Source: Fredinandcohnia quinoae (GTDB taxonomy: Bacteria; Bacillota; Bacilli; Bacillales; Bacillaceae_L). Taken from it: a stretch of 64,000 bases of DNA. The notes under the pieces are model-generated. The model saw only the letters and a list, made by a program, of their open reading frames with translations, was not told the origin of the DNA and did no database searches. The DNA lies in contig NZ_JAKTTI010000001.1 in NCBI RefSeq assembly GCF_022427965.1, positions 248,001-312,000 on the forward strand. The letters run 5' to 3'. The position numbers were made by a program, and so were the translations under genes. Numbering within the stretch: the stretch's first letter is position 1; every line of letters starts with the position of its first letter. Positions 47,508 to 56,733 of this stretch are shown in pieces.

Positions 47508-47629
47508 AAAAAACACCTGCTTTATTAAAAATGTGCGAATGGCGCAGGGTACATCCCCTACATGTCCGGAATAGTTGCTGCATACAATATCTAGAAAGTG
47601 TTAGCTCCTTATTCTTTATCTGTTCATTT

Positions 47630-47662
47630 GGAAGTGAATTTTTTCACTTCCCTTTTTTTTTG
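47630..47662 (+). terminator. Strong + strand terminator in the recQ leader, no known gene before it
   Basis: GGAAGTGAA-TTTT-TTCACTTCC followed by CTTTTTTTTT. The T-run is only on the + strand, so it terminates transcription running away from recQ, although no protein gene is present in that direction. An extended -10 (TGCTTTATT, 47518-47526) could start a ~125-nt RNA ending here. Confidence 0.7.
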
Positions 47663-47751
47663 GCATGAAGCCGCTTATTCATTTAATTATAGTTCAATTT
47701 CTTGAGGGAGTGAAGGAATAAAGCAATTTTAAAAGATTAAAGTCAAAAATA

Positions 47752-47781
47752 TACACCCAAGATTTATAACTTGGGTGTTTC
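47752..47781 (-). terminator. Terminator of the molybdopterin oxidoreductase gene
   Basis: On the - strand ACACCCAAG-TTATAAAT-CTTGGGTGTATATTTTTG: a nine-pair stem with a late T-run. Confidence 0.75.
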
Positions 47782-47793
47782 CTTATTGGGCAA

Positions 47794-50154
47794 TTATTCA
47801 GGTACGTCTATTTCTAATTCTTCAATGCGTTTTTCCTGATATTGCACATCTTTCCGTGCATTATAGCGGTCTGCTTTCTCTACTGAAACGGTAATATTAT
47901 AATCTGGTATTCCTGCAAATTTTTCATATCTACCTCTTGGCAATAAAAAATTCCCCTCAGGAAAATGAACTCCGAGATTACCATTTGCTATTTCTGCAAA
48001 TTTAGCTCTACCTTGGAATACTCCGAAACCATTATAGACGACAATTCCCTCGCCTTCCGCAATACTTAAATCATGCGCGTCTTTTGCATTTATTAACACA
48101 TCATAACGTTCTGAATTATTAAATGGATCAGTTTCTTTATAAATCATAGAATTAAACTGTTTTCCTCGACGAGTTGTAAGAACAAATTGTCCTTCCTTTT
48201 TTCCAAAGTCAGGGATGTCTACAGAAATTAAGTTTCCTCTTCCATCAGGAGTATTGCAAATTCCATCCTCACAAAGCCATGCTCCCCCCCACTGGAATAC
48301 ATCCCCTCTATTCTTCAAGTGCTGAATACCCTCATAATCCGGATTGGCAAGCGCAATTTCGTTTCGAATTTCTTGACCTGTTTCAAATTCTACTAAATAA
48401 GCTGTTTCTGGTTTTACACGTTTCGCAAGGTCTATATAAATCTTCCATTCAGAACGAGCTTCCTCCACTTTATTCTTGTTCCCTTCAATTTCAGGTGAGT
48501 AATATACCATCCGTTCTGTCGAAGTAGATGTTCCTCCACCATCTTGTTCATAGCGTGTTTTAGCGGGTAGCACGATCACTGCTTCCTTTGCATCTACTAA
48601 TGTGGAGGTATTAAGAATAATATCCTGATGAACACGAATTTCTAATTCAGAAAGAGCCTTTTTAATAAAATGTGGGTCTGGCATTGTTTCTAAGAAGTTT
48701 CCACCCGACATATAATAGAGCTTAATTTTGCGCTCATGATCTTCAGGTAGGACAATATTTTCAAGAGATATCCCACAAATATCACCCTGCCATTTTGGAA
48801 CTTCAAATTTCCATACCTTTTCAATTCTCTCAATTGTTTTCTCATCAAATCCACCACCGGGTAATACAAATGGATCAGCACCCATTTCACCCGAGCCTTG
48901 TACAGAAGAATGACCCCTAAAAGGCATTAACCCATTATTCTTACGCCCTAGATGTCCCCGAAGAAGTGCTAGATTTGCAACCTGTGAAATATTATCAGTT
49001 GCAAATGCATGCATCGTTAAGCCTAATGCCCATGCATATACTGCGTTTTTACTATTCGCTAACAATCTCGACAAATCTATGATTCTTTCTTTCGCAATTC
49101 CTGAAGATTTGGTGATTTCCTCCCAAGATATCTTCATGACTTGAGTTTTTAATTCGGCATACCCATTAACATGATCACGAACAAACTCATGATTAATGGC
49201 TGAACCATATTCCTGTTTCTCCATATCAAACCAGTGTTTCATGATACCGAACATAAAGGCAATATCACCACCAATATTAACTTGATAGAAGTCATCAGCA
49301 ATTTTCGTACCAAACAGTGCGGATTCCATATTTGAAGGGATCCAGTACTTATCCATTGCTGGCTCCTTATATGGATTCACAACAATAATCTTTGTGCCCC
49401 GTTTTTTTGCTTCTAACATATATTTTGTAGAGACTGGCGAGCTATTTGAAGCTACACTACCCCAAAACAATAAAACATCTGCTCCAAACCAATCCTGATA
49501 GTTTGCTGTAGATGCTCCAACTCCAATTGAACGCTTCAATGCTGTTTTACTTGGTGAATGGCAAATTCGTGCAGCGTTATCTATATTATTAGCACCTAAA
49601 AAACGAGCAACCTTTGCTGCTACATAATAAGACTCATTCGTTATTCCTCTTGAGGTTAAATAAAATGCGTATTGTCTCGGATCTAACTGCTTCATTTTTT
49701 GGGCAATTGTCTCCATTGCCTCATCCCATGAAATGCGCGAGAATTTCCGCTCTCCTTTTCTTCTGATCAACGGGTATGGGATACGGCCCAACTTCCTTAA
49801 GTCTGTACTATCGAATTTTCGTAATTCATCAATATCGGCATGTAAGATTTCTTTTTTTATTGAAGGCATCGTGCTTAATCGCAGAACATTTAATCTAGTC
49901 GTACACATATGTGGCCCTTTCAATGTTTGGTCCTGGAGACCAGACACTCCAAGTGCACAACCATCGCAAACTCCCTGTGTCAATATTCGAGTTGCATAGC
50001 TGAGATTATCTTTATTTTCCCAGGCTACCTTCATAGTATCTCTAATATGCTTTGGCTTAACCTTCCCTAGACCAAACGGGATTGGACTTACCCAATGCTT
50101 TGGTTGAGGCATTTTCGTAGCTTTTATTGGACCTTGATGCTTCATTTTCCCCAT
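47794..50154 (-). CDS. FdhF/YdeP-family molybdopterin oxidoreductase
   Basis: 786 residues. GVCDGCALGVSGL near residue 60 is the reduced cysteine motif found in YdeP-like proteins. Molybdopterin domains follow (YYVAAKVARFLGANNIDNAARICHSP, VLLFWGSVASNSSP, GHSSVQGSGEMG), and a C-terminal molydopterin-dinucleotide-binding domain (FVLTTRRGKQFNSM). It is thought to be a bis-MGD formate-dehydrogenase-like enzyme; the true substrate of the YdeP group is unclear. AAAGGAG eight bases before the ATG. It is divergent from fdhD, which is needed to sulphurate such enzymes. Confidence 0.87.
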   Translation of the reverse strand: MGKMKHQGPIKATKMPQPKHWVSPIPFGLGKVKPKHIRDTMKVAWENKDNLSYATRILTQGVCDGCALGVSGLQDQTLKGPHMCTTRLNVLRLSTMPSIKKEILHADIDELRKFDSTDLRKLGRIPYPLIRRKGERKFSRISWDEAMETIAQKMKQLDPRQYAFYLTSRGITNESYYVAAKVARFLGANNIDNAARICHSPSKTALKRSIGVGASTANYQDWFGADVLLFWGSVASNSSPVSTKYMLEAKKRGTKIIVVNPYKEPAMDKYWIPSNMESALFGTKIADDFYQVNIGGDIAFMFGIMKHWFDMEKQEYGSAINHEFVRDHVNGYAELKTQVMKISWEEITKSSGIAKERIIDLSRLLANSKNAVYAWALGLTMHAFATDNISQVANLALLRGHLGRKNNGLMPFRGHSSVQGSGEMGADPFVLPGGGFDEKTIERIEKVWKFEVPKWQGDICGISLENIVLPEDHERKIKLYYMSGGNFLETMPDPHFIKKALSELEIRVHQDIILNTSTLVDAKEAVIVLPAKTRYEQDGGGTSTSTERMVYYSPEIEGNKNKVEEARSEWKIYIDLAKRVKPETAYLVEFETGQEIRNEIALANPDYEGIQHLKNRGDVFQWGGAWLCEDGICNTPDGRGNLISVDIPDFGKKEGQFVLTTRRGKQFNSMIYKETDPFNNSERYDVLINAKDAHDLSIAEGEGIVVYNGFGVFQGRAKFAEIANGNLGVHFPEGNFLLPRGRYEKFAGIPDYNITVSVEKADRYNARKDVQYQEKRIEELEIDVPE

Positions 50155-50366
50155 AATTAATCTCCTTTCTGCAAAATTACTATTCTTATACGCTATAATT
50201 GGAAGTAAACATTTCTAATATATCTGTGGCAAAATTAAGAATTATTGATTAAAATATTATCACATCTTTAAACTAATCAACAATAAATAACAGGATTTCC
50301 TCTTCTCTAAAATACTTATTCGGTTTGATTAAATACAATACTTGGAACTGAAAAGAGGTGTAACAT

Positions 50367-51173
50367 ATGAATGATTTAACAACAATAACAAAAAATATTG
50401 TGAAATACCATTTCGGTCAGTTTGTTGAAGAAGAAGATCAAATTGTGACTGAATTTCCTTTGACCATCATTTTAAATAACAAAGAATTTGCTACACTTGT
50501 ATGTAGCCCTTCTGAGTTAGATGAATTAGTAGTCGGATTTTTAGCATCAGAGGGAGTTATTCGTTTTTATGATGAAATCATAAATTTACAAATAGATGTG
50601 GATCAAGGCTTTGCATATGTCACGATTAGTAAGCAAGTTAATACTAATCAAGAGTACTATTCAAAACGCTTCATTGGCTCATGTTGTGGCAAAGGAAGGC
50701 AATTTTATTTTGTAAATGATACTAAAACTGCAAAAACTTCTACATCTAATCTAACATTAACACCAGAGGAATGCATGTTTTTAATGGACCAATTGCAGCA
50801 ACATAGTGTAATTTTCAAAGATACAGGTGGTGTCCATAATGCGTCTCTTTGCAGCGGATCCGAAGTAATGTTTAACCGTTCGGATATCGGTAGACATAAT
50901 GCATTAGACAAAATTTATGGTCATTGCTTAATTAACAAAATTCCAGTACGGGATAAAATCATTGTGTTCAGTGGAAGAATTTCATCTGAGGTATTACTTA
51001 AAGCAGCAAAAATCGGTGTCGGAGTTGTTCTTTCAAAATCTGCACCAACTGATCTTGCTATCAAAATGGCAGAGGAATTGAATATTACTGCAGTAGGTTT
51101 TATCCGTGGAGAAACACTAAATGTATACTCATGTCCGGAAAGGATTATCCAGAAATCAGTGAAATCCACATAA
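50367..51173 (+). CDS. fdhD: Formate dehydrogenase accessory sulfurtransferase FdhD
   Basis: 268 residues. FdhD transfers sulphur from a cysteine desulphurase to the molybdenum cofactor of formate dehydrogenase. The Cys pair is in IGSCCGKGRQ; EFPLTIILNNKEF, ELVVGFLASEGVI, TGGVHNASLC, SDIGRHNALDKI and GRISSEVLLKAAKIG are family motifs. GAGGTG precedes the ATG. It faces away from the FdhF-like gene across a 212-base intergenic region that should hold both promoters. Confidence 0.94.
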   Translation: MNDLTTITKNIVKYHFGQFVEEEDQIVTEFPLTIILNNKEFATLVCSPSELDELVVGFLASEGVIRFYDEIINLQIDVDQGFAYVTISKQVNTNQEYYSKRFIGSCCGKGRQFYFVNDTKTAKTSTSNLTLTPEECMFLMDQLQQHSVIFKDTGGVHNASLCSGSEVMFNRSDIGRHNALDKIYGHCLINKIPVRDKIIVFSGRISSEVLLKAAKIGVGVVLSKSAPTDLAIKMAEELNITAVGFIRGETLNVYSCPERIIQKSVKST

Positions 51174-51180
51174 AGTGTGT

Positions 51181-51222
51181 TGAGATTAATAGATGCTGTT
51201 CTATCTATTAATCTCTTTTGTT
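51181..51222. terminator. Bidirectional terminator fdhD / CoxG-like gene
   Basis: GAGATTAATAGAT-GCTGTTCT-ATCTATTAATCTCTTTTG: a thirteen-pair perfect stem. Confidence 0.85.
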
Positions 51223-51228
51223 CCTAGA

Positions 51229-51678
51229 TCAGGAATGTTGAAATAACTCCTGTACATTTTTTACAAACTCCGTTGAATTTTTTGAGCTCGAACCCTTCAT
51301 AATTAAGTCCCCGATAGCAGCTAATTTTCCAGTCATTTTTAGATCCAGTTCGTAGTCTACTTTCGTCTTATTTGATCCATCACTCTGTAAGGTTACAGTG
51401 AGGGTATTACTAAATGAACCTGCCAACCCAACAGGTTTCCCTGTCATTTCTACGACTATCCTTTCATTCTCAATCGCTTCCTTTAACTCCCCTCTCGCTT
51501 GTATTTTAATTGGAACAAACTGCACCTTCACCTCAACGAGAGCTTCATATTGCGTTGGACTAATACCTCGTATTTTTTTACAACCTGGGATACAAACTGC
51601 TAATTTCATAGGGTCCATAAAAACCGAATACACATCTTCACGTTTCGCATTAATGATAAATTGGGATGTTTTTTTCAA
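51229..51678 (-). CDS. CoxG-like SRPBCC protein
   Basis: 149 residues. The SRPBCC (START-like) fold of the CO-dehydrogenase subunit G family is seen: INAKREDVYSVFMDPMKLAVCIPGC at the start, YEALVEVKVQFVPIKIQARG and the C-terminal helix of GKLAAIGDLIMKGSS. CoxG homologues help deliver molybdoenzymes to the membrane or bind quinone-like ligands in some species, so a link to the neighbouring molybdoenzyme is possible. Start uncertain: TTG at 51678, or GTG nine bases upstream. Confidence 0.75.
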   Translation of the reverse strand: MKKTSQFIINAKREDVYSVFMDPMKLAVCIPGCKKIRGISPTQYEALVEVKVQFVPIKIQARGELKEAIENERIVVEMTGKPVGLAGSFSNTLTVTLQSDGSNKTKVDYELDLKMTGKLAAIGDLIMKGSSSKNSTEFVKNVQELFQHS

Positions 51679-51845
51679 TTTCCTCACACTCCTGATTGAC
51701 CTTCATTCTAAGGTGATGTTTACATTTTATTAAGGAAATTAAATTGTAGAACAACTAAATCTACCATAAAAAAAAGCTGATGAAATGATTTCTTCTGGAC
51801 AAACCTCTATAATATTTATATAAAATGTTTATTGGAGTGGAAATC

Positions 51846-52145
51846 ATGGCCTTTGGAATAAAGAGAAAAGAACTTTTGGAGTGGAAGAAAAAAGTTGAAA
51901 AAGGAGAAATAGCGTTTATCACCCATTATTGGCTAGATGACCGCTTTCCAGATGCAAAAACCGTTACAAAAGTTGGCTGTGCAGATATCGAGTGTCTTAT
52001 TGAATGGGGTAAACAATATGATATACCTGCACGTTATATCCACCACAAGTTTGGCTATCCACATTTTGATTTACTAGGAAGCCGTCAGGTTGAAATATTA
52101 ACTAAAGAAAACTTACTACATCAATTGAAAAGGTTTAACAAGTAA
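51846..52145 (+). CDS. YneQ-like protein
   Basis: 99 residues starting MAFGIKRKELLEWKKKVEKGEIAFITHYWLDDRFP. Length and sequence agree, as far as I remember, with B. subtilis YneQ, of unknown function. Aromatic and His residues (THYWLDD, IHHKFGYPHFDLLG) are prominent. The ATG at 51846 follows TTGGAGTGG; an in-frame ATG 21 bases upstream has no ribosome site. Confidence 0.7.
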   Translation: MAFGIKRKELLEWKKKVEKGEIAFITHYWLDDRFPDAKTVTKVGCADIECLIEWGKQYDIPARYIHHKFGYPHFDLLGSRQVEILTKENLLHQLKRFNK

Positions 52146-52183
52146 ATTAAGGTATATGGAAATTGAAAGGAGATAAGAATGTA

Positions 52184-52573
52184 ATGCTTAAAGAATTTAA
52201 AGCTTTTGCGATGAAGGGGAATGTAATTGATCTTGCAGTTGGCGTAATTATTGGTGGAGCATTTGGGAAGATTGTAACTTCACTTGTTAACGATGTTATT
52301 ATGCCCCTAGTTGGACTACTACTTGGTGGAATTGACTTATCAAGTGATCAATTGCATCTTAGAGAGGAATCCTATCTTAAATATGGATCATTCATTCAAA
52401 CAATTCTAGATTTCTTAATAATTGCTTTCTCTATCTTTTTATTTGTAAGATTGTTACAAAGGTTCAGAAAAAAAGAAGAGAGTAAACCTGTTGAATCTAC
52501 GCCATCTAAGGAAGAACTTTTACTAACAGAAATTCGTGATCTTCTAAAACAACAGCAAGAAAGGCAAAATTAA
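52184..52573 (+). CDS. mscL: Large-conductance mechanosensitive channel MscL
   Basis: 129 residues. It protects against hypo-osmotic shock. The N-terminal [35 protein letters not shown] (in two halves: amphipathic helix and TM1) is diagnostic, TM2 lies at about 70-92, and a charged C-terminal helix ends the protein. AAAGGAG lies 11 bases before the ATG at 52184. Downstream of the YneQ-like gene with a 38-base gap. Confidence 0.95.
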   Translation: MLKEFKAFAMKGNVIDLAVGVIIGGAFGKIVTSLVNDVIMPLVGLLLGGIDLSSDQLHLREESYLKYGSFIQTILDFLIIAFSIFLFVRLLQRFRKKEESKPVESTPSKEELLLTEIRDLLKQQQERQN

Positions 52574-52606
52574 GAAGCTATCATCACGATAGCTTCTATT
52601 TTATGC
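52574..52606. terminator. Bidirectional terminator mscL / ykhA
   Basis: GAAGCTATC-ATCAC-GATAGCTTC followed by TATTTTATG. Confidence 0.8.
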
Positions 52607-52612
52607 AGTAGA

Positions 52613-53131
52613 TTAAATTTCCCATGGCAACGCTACACTAAACAATTGCGCCATTTTTTCATTTTCCTTTTTACGCTTTTTCCGGGTTTCCGCACGGTCC
52701 TTTGCAGATTGATGAAGCATTTTTTCCTCATCAGATTGGGGAACAACCGTTGGCACTTGTTTCGGCTTTCCATTCTCATCCAAGGCAACAAATGTTAAAA
52801 AAGAAATAGCACACATATTACGTTCCCCGGAAATTAAATTTTCTGCAATGACTTTCACAAATACTTCCATCGATGATCTCCCAGTATATGTAACATATGC
52901 CTCGAGGCAAACTGAGCTACCGACATGAATAGGATGGAGGAAGTCAACTGAATCCGTTGAAGCTGTTACCACAGCACTACGAGAATGTCTGGTGGCAGCA
53001 ATTGAAGCAACATCATCAATATAGCCCATCAACTTTCCACCGAATAATGTCCCATGATAATTTGTATCTGGTGGAAACACATTACTCGTTTTTACCACAA
53101 AGGATTCTTTACAAAATTTCGATTCAACCAT
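52613..53131 (-). CDS. ykhA: Acyl-CoA thioesterase (hotdog fold), YkhA
   Basis: 172 residues, the length of B. subtilis YkhA. A single hotdog domain is seen with VFPPDTNYHGTLFGGKLMGYIDDVASIAATRHS, the family core containing the catalytic Asn and Asp, and FLTFVALDENGKPKQVPTVVP. A Lys/Arg-rich tail follows. It should hydrolyse medium or long acyl-CoAs. The ATG at 53131 follows AAAGGGG. Confidence 0.92.
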   Translation of the reverse strand: MVESKFCKESFVVKTSNVFPPDTNYHGTLFGGKLMGYIDDVASIAATRHSRSAVVTASTDSVDFLHPIHVGSSVCLEAYVTYTGRSSMEVFVKVIAENLISGERNMCAISFLTFVALDENGKPKQVPTVVPQSDEEKMLHQSAKDRAETRKKRKKENEKMAQLFSVALPWEI

Positions 53132-53246
53132 ACCTAATACCCCTTTACACATCATTTTTCATATTTTCTACTCTTTATATTTAACTATACAGATTGAGTT
53201 TGGCATTAGACCCCTTACTTTTAAGCCTCTAATACACATTCATTAA

Positions 53247-54212
53247 TTATGCCATATGTTTATGCTGTACACTACCAAGTTGATATGTTCGGTCTATAAA
53301 AAATCCATATAAGGAAGCGAGTACTTGTTGAAATAGCATTCCTACAACAACAGGGACAGCAACCTCAGATGGGAAAAAAGTGACTGCAATTACGGCACCA
53401 GCACTAATATTTCGCATCCCACCGGTAAAGATTAATGCCACAATCACTTCTATTTCTAATTTGAATAGTTTACCAATCCCCCATGAAAATAAGTAACCAC
53501 TAAAGGCAATCATAAATACCACTGCTGCAATTGATATTAGCTTTAAGTCTACCTCTTTTAAAAAAGGAGCAACCTCAGCACTGTTAATCATAACAACAGC
53601 TGCTAAACCAAGTTTTGAAAAAGGAGACAACCGTGGACTTAATAATTCTTTGGACTTGCCCTTCGTCAAATGATTCACAACCATTCCAAGCATCGATGGC
53701 AGTACAATCATTAAAAATAAACCTTTCATAATACTCCAAATGTCCATTTCAACATTTCCACCAACAAAGAATGTTAAGCTATATGGAACAATAAATGGGG
53801 AAAGCATCGTATCCACTAAAATAATTGAAAGAGTTAAAGCAATATTTCCATGCTTCATCGAAACCCATATAAAGCTAGTTATTCCTGTTGGAATTACAAC
53901 GGCTAGAAGTAGACCTGTTATTGTGAGACTATCATCTGGAAAAGTGATATGTCCAACTATCCAAGCCCAAGCAGGCATTAAGAGATGTAATGTGAATAAT
54001 GCCACTAAAATAGGAATTGGCTGAGAAATAGCCCTTTGTAATGACTTAAAATTCGAGCTAAGTGCACCAGCGAATGTCATAAAGGCAAAAATCCATGGAA
54101 CTAAATTGGAAAACGGACTTAAATATGCGGAAAGTAAAACCCCAATTATAACACTTGTTGGGGTAATCAATGGCATCATTTTTTCAAGATATTTGTTCAT
54201 TTTATTTAGCAT
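53247..54212 (-). CDS. Bile acid:sodium symporter (BASS) family transporter
   Basis: 321 residues with nine to ten membrane helices. The family signature region is seen in LTLSIILVDTMLSPFIVPYSL and in EVIVALIFTGGMRNISAGAVIAV, which corresponds to the crossover helix. Length equals B. subtilis YocS. Family members carry bile acids, pantoate, or other organic anions with Na+; the substrate here is unknown. AGGAG nine bases before the ATG. Confidence 0.87.
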   Translation of the reverse strand: MLNKMNKYLEKMMPLITPTSVIIGVLLSAYLSPFSNLVPWIFAFMTFAGALSSNFKSLQRAISQPIPILVALFTLHLLMPAWAWIVGHITFPDDSLTITGLLLAVVIPTGITSFIWVSMKHGNIALTLSIILVDTMLSPFIVPYSLTFFVGGNVEMDIWSIMKGLFLMIVLPSMLGMVVNHLTKGKSKELLSPRLSPFSKLGLAAVVMINSAEVAPFLKEVDLKLISIAAVVFMIAFSGYLFSWGIGKLFKLEIEVIVALIFTGGMRNISAGAVIAVTFFPSEVAVPVVVGMLFQQVLASLYGFFIDRTYQLGSVQHKHMA

Positions 54213-54340
54213 TCTGATATTCTCCTAATGTTTTCACTATTGTTCTAGTATATTATTATTTTATCATATGGAAAAACGAATATCAGACTTCGAATATGAA
54301 GTTCGAACAAAGAATGTCATCAGACTACCGAACAAATAGA

Positions 54341-54376
54341 AAAAAGCTTAGATCAAGAATGATCTAAGCCTTTTTC
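54341..54376. terminator. Strong bidirectional hairpin
   Basis: AAAAAAGCTTAGATCA-AGAA-TGATCTAAGCCTTTTT: a long perfect stem with A and T tracts. It lies between the BASS gene promoter region and the ABC remnant and ends transcription of the remnant on -. Confidence 0.85.
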
Positions 54377-54436
54377 TATATTAACTAGGATCATTCTCAT
54401 CATAAGAAAGGGTTATTACAACAAGCTCTTTACCCG

Positions 54437-54740
54437 TCAAACTCCAACTGGCTCTTCATCAACTTTATAGCCTTCTTTATAGATTCGGCTAATAATCGAC
54501 TCAATTTCTGGTTCTTCAACTGTCAAGTCAGTTATATTATGTAATTGCGAAATTTGAGAAATTAGATCGGATGCAGAATATTCATCACGATTGAATCGAA
54601 TCCACTTTCGGTTTCCCTCTTCTCTAAATACTTCTCCATTCGCAACTTGAAAAGGATATCCATTTTCCTCAATATCGACAACCAATGTTCTCATTTTTCC
54701 GTACCTTGACTTTACCGCCGCAATATCACCATCATATACC
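54437..54740 (-). pseudogene. C-terminal remnant of an ABC-2 exporter ATPase
   Basis: About 100 residues from EVYDGDIAAVKSRYGKMRTL to the stop, including the family ending LTVEEPEIESIISRIYKEG. This is the tail of ATPases of the COG4586 type. All nucleotide-binding motifs (Walker A, signature, Walker B) are missing. The upstream edge is fused to the start of a permease gene, so a deletion removed about two thirds of the ATPase. Confidence 0.75.
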
Positions 54741-54815
54741 TCGATATTGCATTTGTGCCCGTACTCCCGCGGATACAAGCCGAAAATACAATTTAATATA
54801 TTCTACTATTTTCAC
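54732..54815 (-). pseudogene. N-terminal remnant of an ABC-2 permease
   Basis: A GTG start behind GGGGGG begins VKIVEYIKLYFRLVSAGVRA and continues to QMQYR, the usual beginning of COG4587-type permeases. It then runs into the ATPase remnant and stops at TGA after 27 codons. The start overlaps the end of the preceding permease remnant as in an intact operon. Confidence 0.65.
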
Positions 54816-54818
54816 CGC

Positions 54819-55246
54819 TTACCCCCCCTGCACAATTACTTTACTTGATGCCTTATACCAAACAAAACGGAGGATTAAATAGGAAACAATCACCCAAAAT
54901 AATTGAATTAGCAATGAAGTCAAGACTGAATACCCAGAAATTTCTTCAATAAAAATGGCGTTTGGAATAAAATAAATACCTTGGAATGGTAAATAAGTCG
55001 CAATAGTTTGCAACCAGCCAGGAAAAAACCATAGTGGTATGACAGAACCAGATAGAAGCGATAAGGAAAAGTAAAATATATCCTCTATTCCTCCTGTTTC
55101 AATCAACCAAAACGTAAAAAGACCAAAAGTTAATTCAATACAATAACGAATTAATAAACCTAAAAAACCTGAAATAATAAATAAAACCCATGTCAGCCAC
55201 GAACTTGGCAATGTTAGATCTACAAAGAAAAACATCACAATAAATA
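54819..55246 (-). pseudogene. C-terminal remnant of a second ABC-2 permease
   Basis: About 140 residues with four membrane segments, containing FYFSLSLLSGSVIPLWFFP and the tail LRFVWYKASSKVIVQGG typical of COG3694-type permeases, which are normally about 260 residues. The N-terminal half is missing; the frame stays open upstream (LFIVM before the apparent ATG) and is cut at the hairpin that ends the neighbouring permease gene. Confidence 0.7.
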
Positions 55247-55272
55247 GAGCCTAAACCTTTAGGTCTAAGCTC
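55247..55272 (-). terminator. Terminator of the nucleobase permease gene
   Basis: On the - strand GAGCTTAGACC-TAAA-GGTTTAGGCTC followed by TATTTATTG; it overlaps the gene's stop codon and marks the deletion edge of the ABC remnant. Confidence 0.65.
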
Positions 55273-56560
55273 TCTCTTTTACCCCTATTTTCATGACAAT
55301 TTGTTCAACAATAATCGCTACAATTGTCCCAAGTATTAAACCATTATTTAGAATTGATGTTAATATTGGTGGAATACCTTTAAAAGTGTCTGCAGATACA
55401 AACATCGCGCCAATGCCAATAAACAATGACGATGCAATAATTAATCGAGAACGTTCTTTATTTTGAACATTTTCAAATTCGATTAATGCAGGAACCATCA
55501 AGTTTGCAAAAATAACAAAGATAGTCGCATATCCTACCGGAGCAGGTAATGCCGAAACAAATGTCATAACATGAGGAAAAAAACTAATGACTATTAAAAA
55601 TGCACTACCAATTATAAACGGAAGACGTGAAGTGATTTTTGTCGTAGCGATAAAGCCAGCTGCTCCAGAAATTGGTACACTTGCAACAGAAGAAAATAGA
55701 CCCGCAATAAGCTGGTTAATCCCTGCAATAAGTCCCGCAGGACGATATCTCGTTTCTTCAACCTTCACCTGATTATTTTTCAAAACTTGTTCAACAACTC
55801 GAATACTTGCAATAAGGTTTGTTAAAAGCAACAACGTGACGAGTGCAGAGGTAGCGATCATCCCACCATCAAACATTGGTTTTCCAAATACAAATAAACC
55901 AGGAAATGATATTACTTCTTTTGATGAGTGGACAATTGGTTCTGTAAGACCAAAAATAGCAAATAAAGCCCATCCAACTGCTAGACAGATTAAAACGGAG
56001 TATTGTTTAATTATAGCTGAACCTTTTTGTGACATTATAAAGGAAAATACTATAAGGAAAAAACAAATCCCTGCTACTTTTAATTGTACATGATGTTCAC
56101 CCAAATAATCGACACCAAGCATCCCATTAAAAAAAGATCCACTTAATTGTGCAACTAAAAGTATTAAATAAACACCGGTTACAACAGGTGTAAATAATTT
56201 TGAAAGCTTCTCAATAATTCCAAAAACACTTAAAACTATAAATAATATCCCGCTAACTAATATTCCCGCTTCTATCGCTCTAAGTGTGTCATCACTTGAA
56301 CCATACAGAGTTGGACCCAATCCTGCATAAATGACAAACACACCCCACCATAATCCTGCTGGACCTTCATTAATTGGAAGACGATGCCCGAAATACACTT
56401 GAAGTAAACTCGATAACCCTAATACAAAAATGGTGCGTTGCATAAGATCGGAAGTAGCCTCAGCATCCATTCCGAATGTCGCTGCAATAGCAATTGGTGC
56501 TACGATAGAACTAGCAAGAATAAATGCCATCCATTGTATGGAACTAAATATAACCTTCAT
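55265..56560 (-). CDS. NCS2 (uracil/xanthine) family permease
   Basis: 431 residues with 12-14 membrane helices. The protein belongs to the nucleobase:cation symporter-2 family: SVASVPISGAAGFIATTKITSRLPF matches the signature region, and FGHRLPINEGPAGLWWG the first substrate hairpin. Uracil, xanthine and uric acid carriers are all in this family and cannot be told apart by eye. The ATG at 56560 follows AGGG; an ATG nine bases upstream is too close to that site. Confidence 0.85.
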   Translation of the reverse strand: MKVIFSSIQWMAFILASSIVAPIAIAATFGMDAEATSDLMQRTIFVLGLSSLLQVYFGHRLPINEGPAGLWWGVFVIYAGLGPTLYGSSDDTLRAIEAGILVSGILFIVLSVFGIIEKLSKLFTPVVTGVYLILLVAQLSGSFFNGMLGVDYLGEHHVQLKVAGICFFLIVFSFIMSQKGSAIIKQYSVLICLAVGWALFAIFGLTEPIVHSSKEVISFPGLFVFGKPMFDGGMIATSALVTLLLLTNLIASIRVVEQVLKNNQVKVEETRYRPAGLIAGINQLIAGLFSSVASVPISGAAGFIATTKITSRLPFIIGSAFLIVISFFPHVMTFVSALPAPVGYATIFVIFANLMVPALIEFENVQNKERSRLIIASSLFIGIGAMFVSADTFKGIPPILTSILNNGLILGTIVAIIVEQIVMKIGVKERA

Positions 56561-56733
56561 TTCTCTCATCCCTAAGCTACTTATTTATGTTTAATTATTG
56601 TAACATAACACAAAAAATACCGTTATAAATATTACTTAATTCACAAATATTCCCACTATATTCTCAAGCAGAGTAGCACTCTTCGAACTCTGGTATAATA
56701 TAAAAAAACAGCTTTGTTAGGAGGAAAACTTTT

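Noticed and set aside
54437-54778. The 113-residue frame as an intact hypothetical gene
   Set aside because: Its TTG-started head has no homology pattern, and the rest is plainly the tail of an ABC-2 ATPase, so a deletion remnant is the better explanation.
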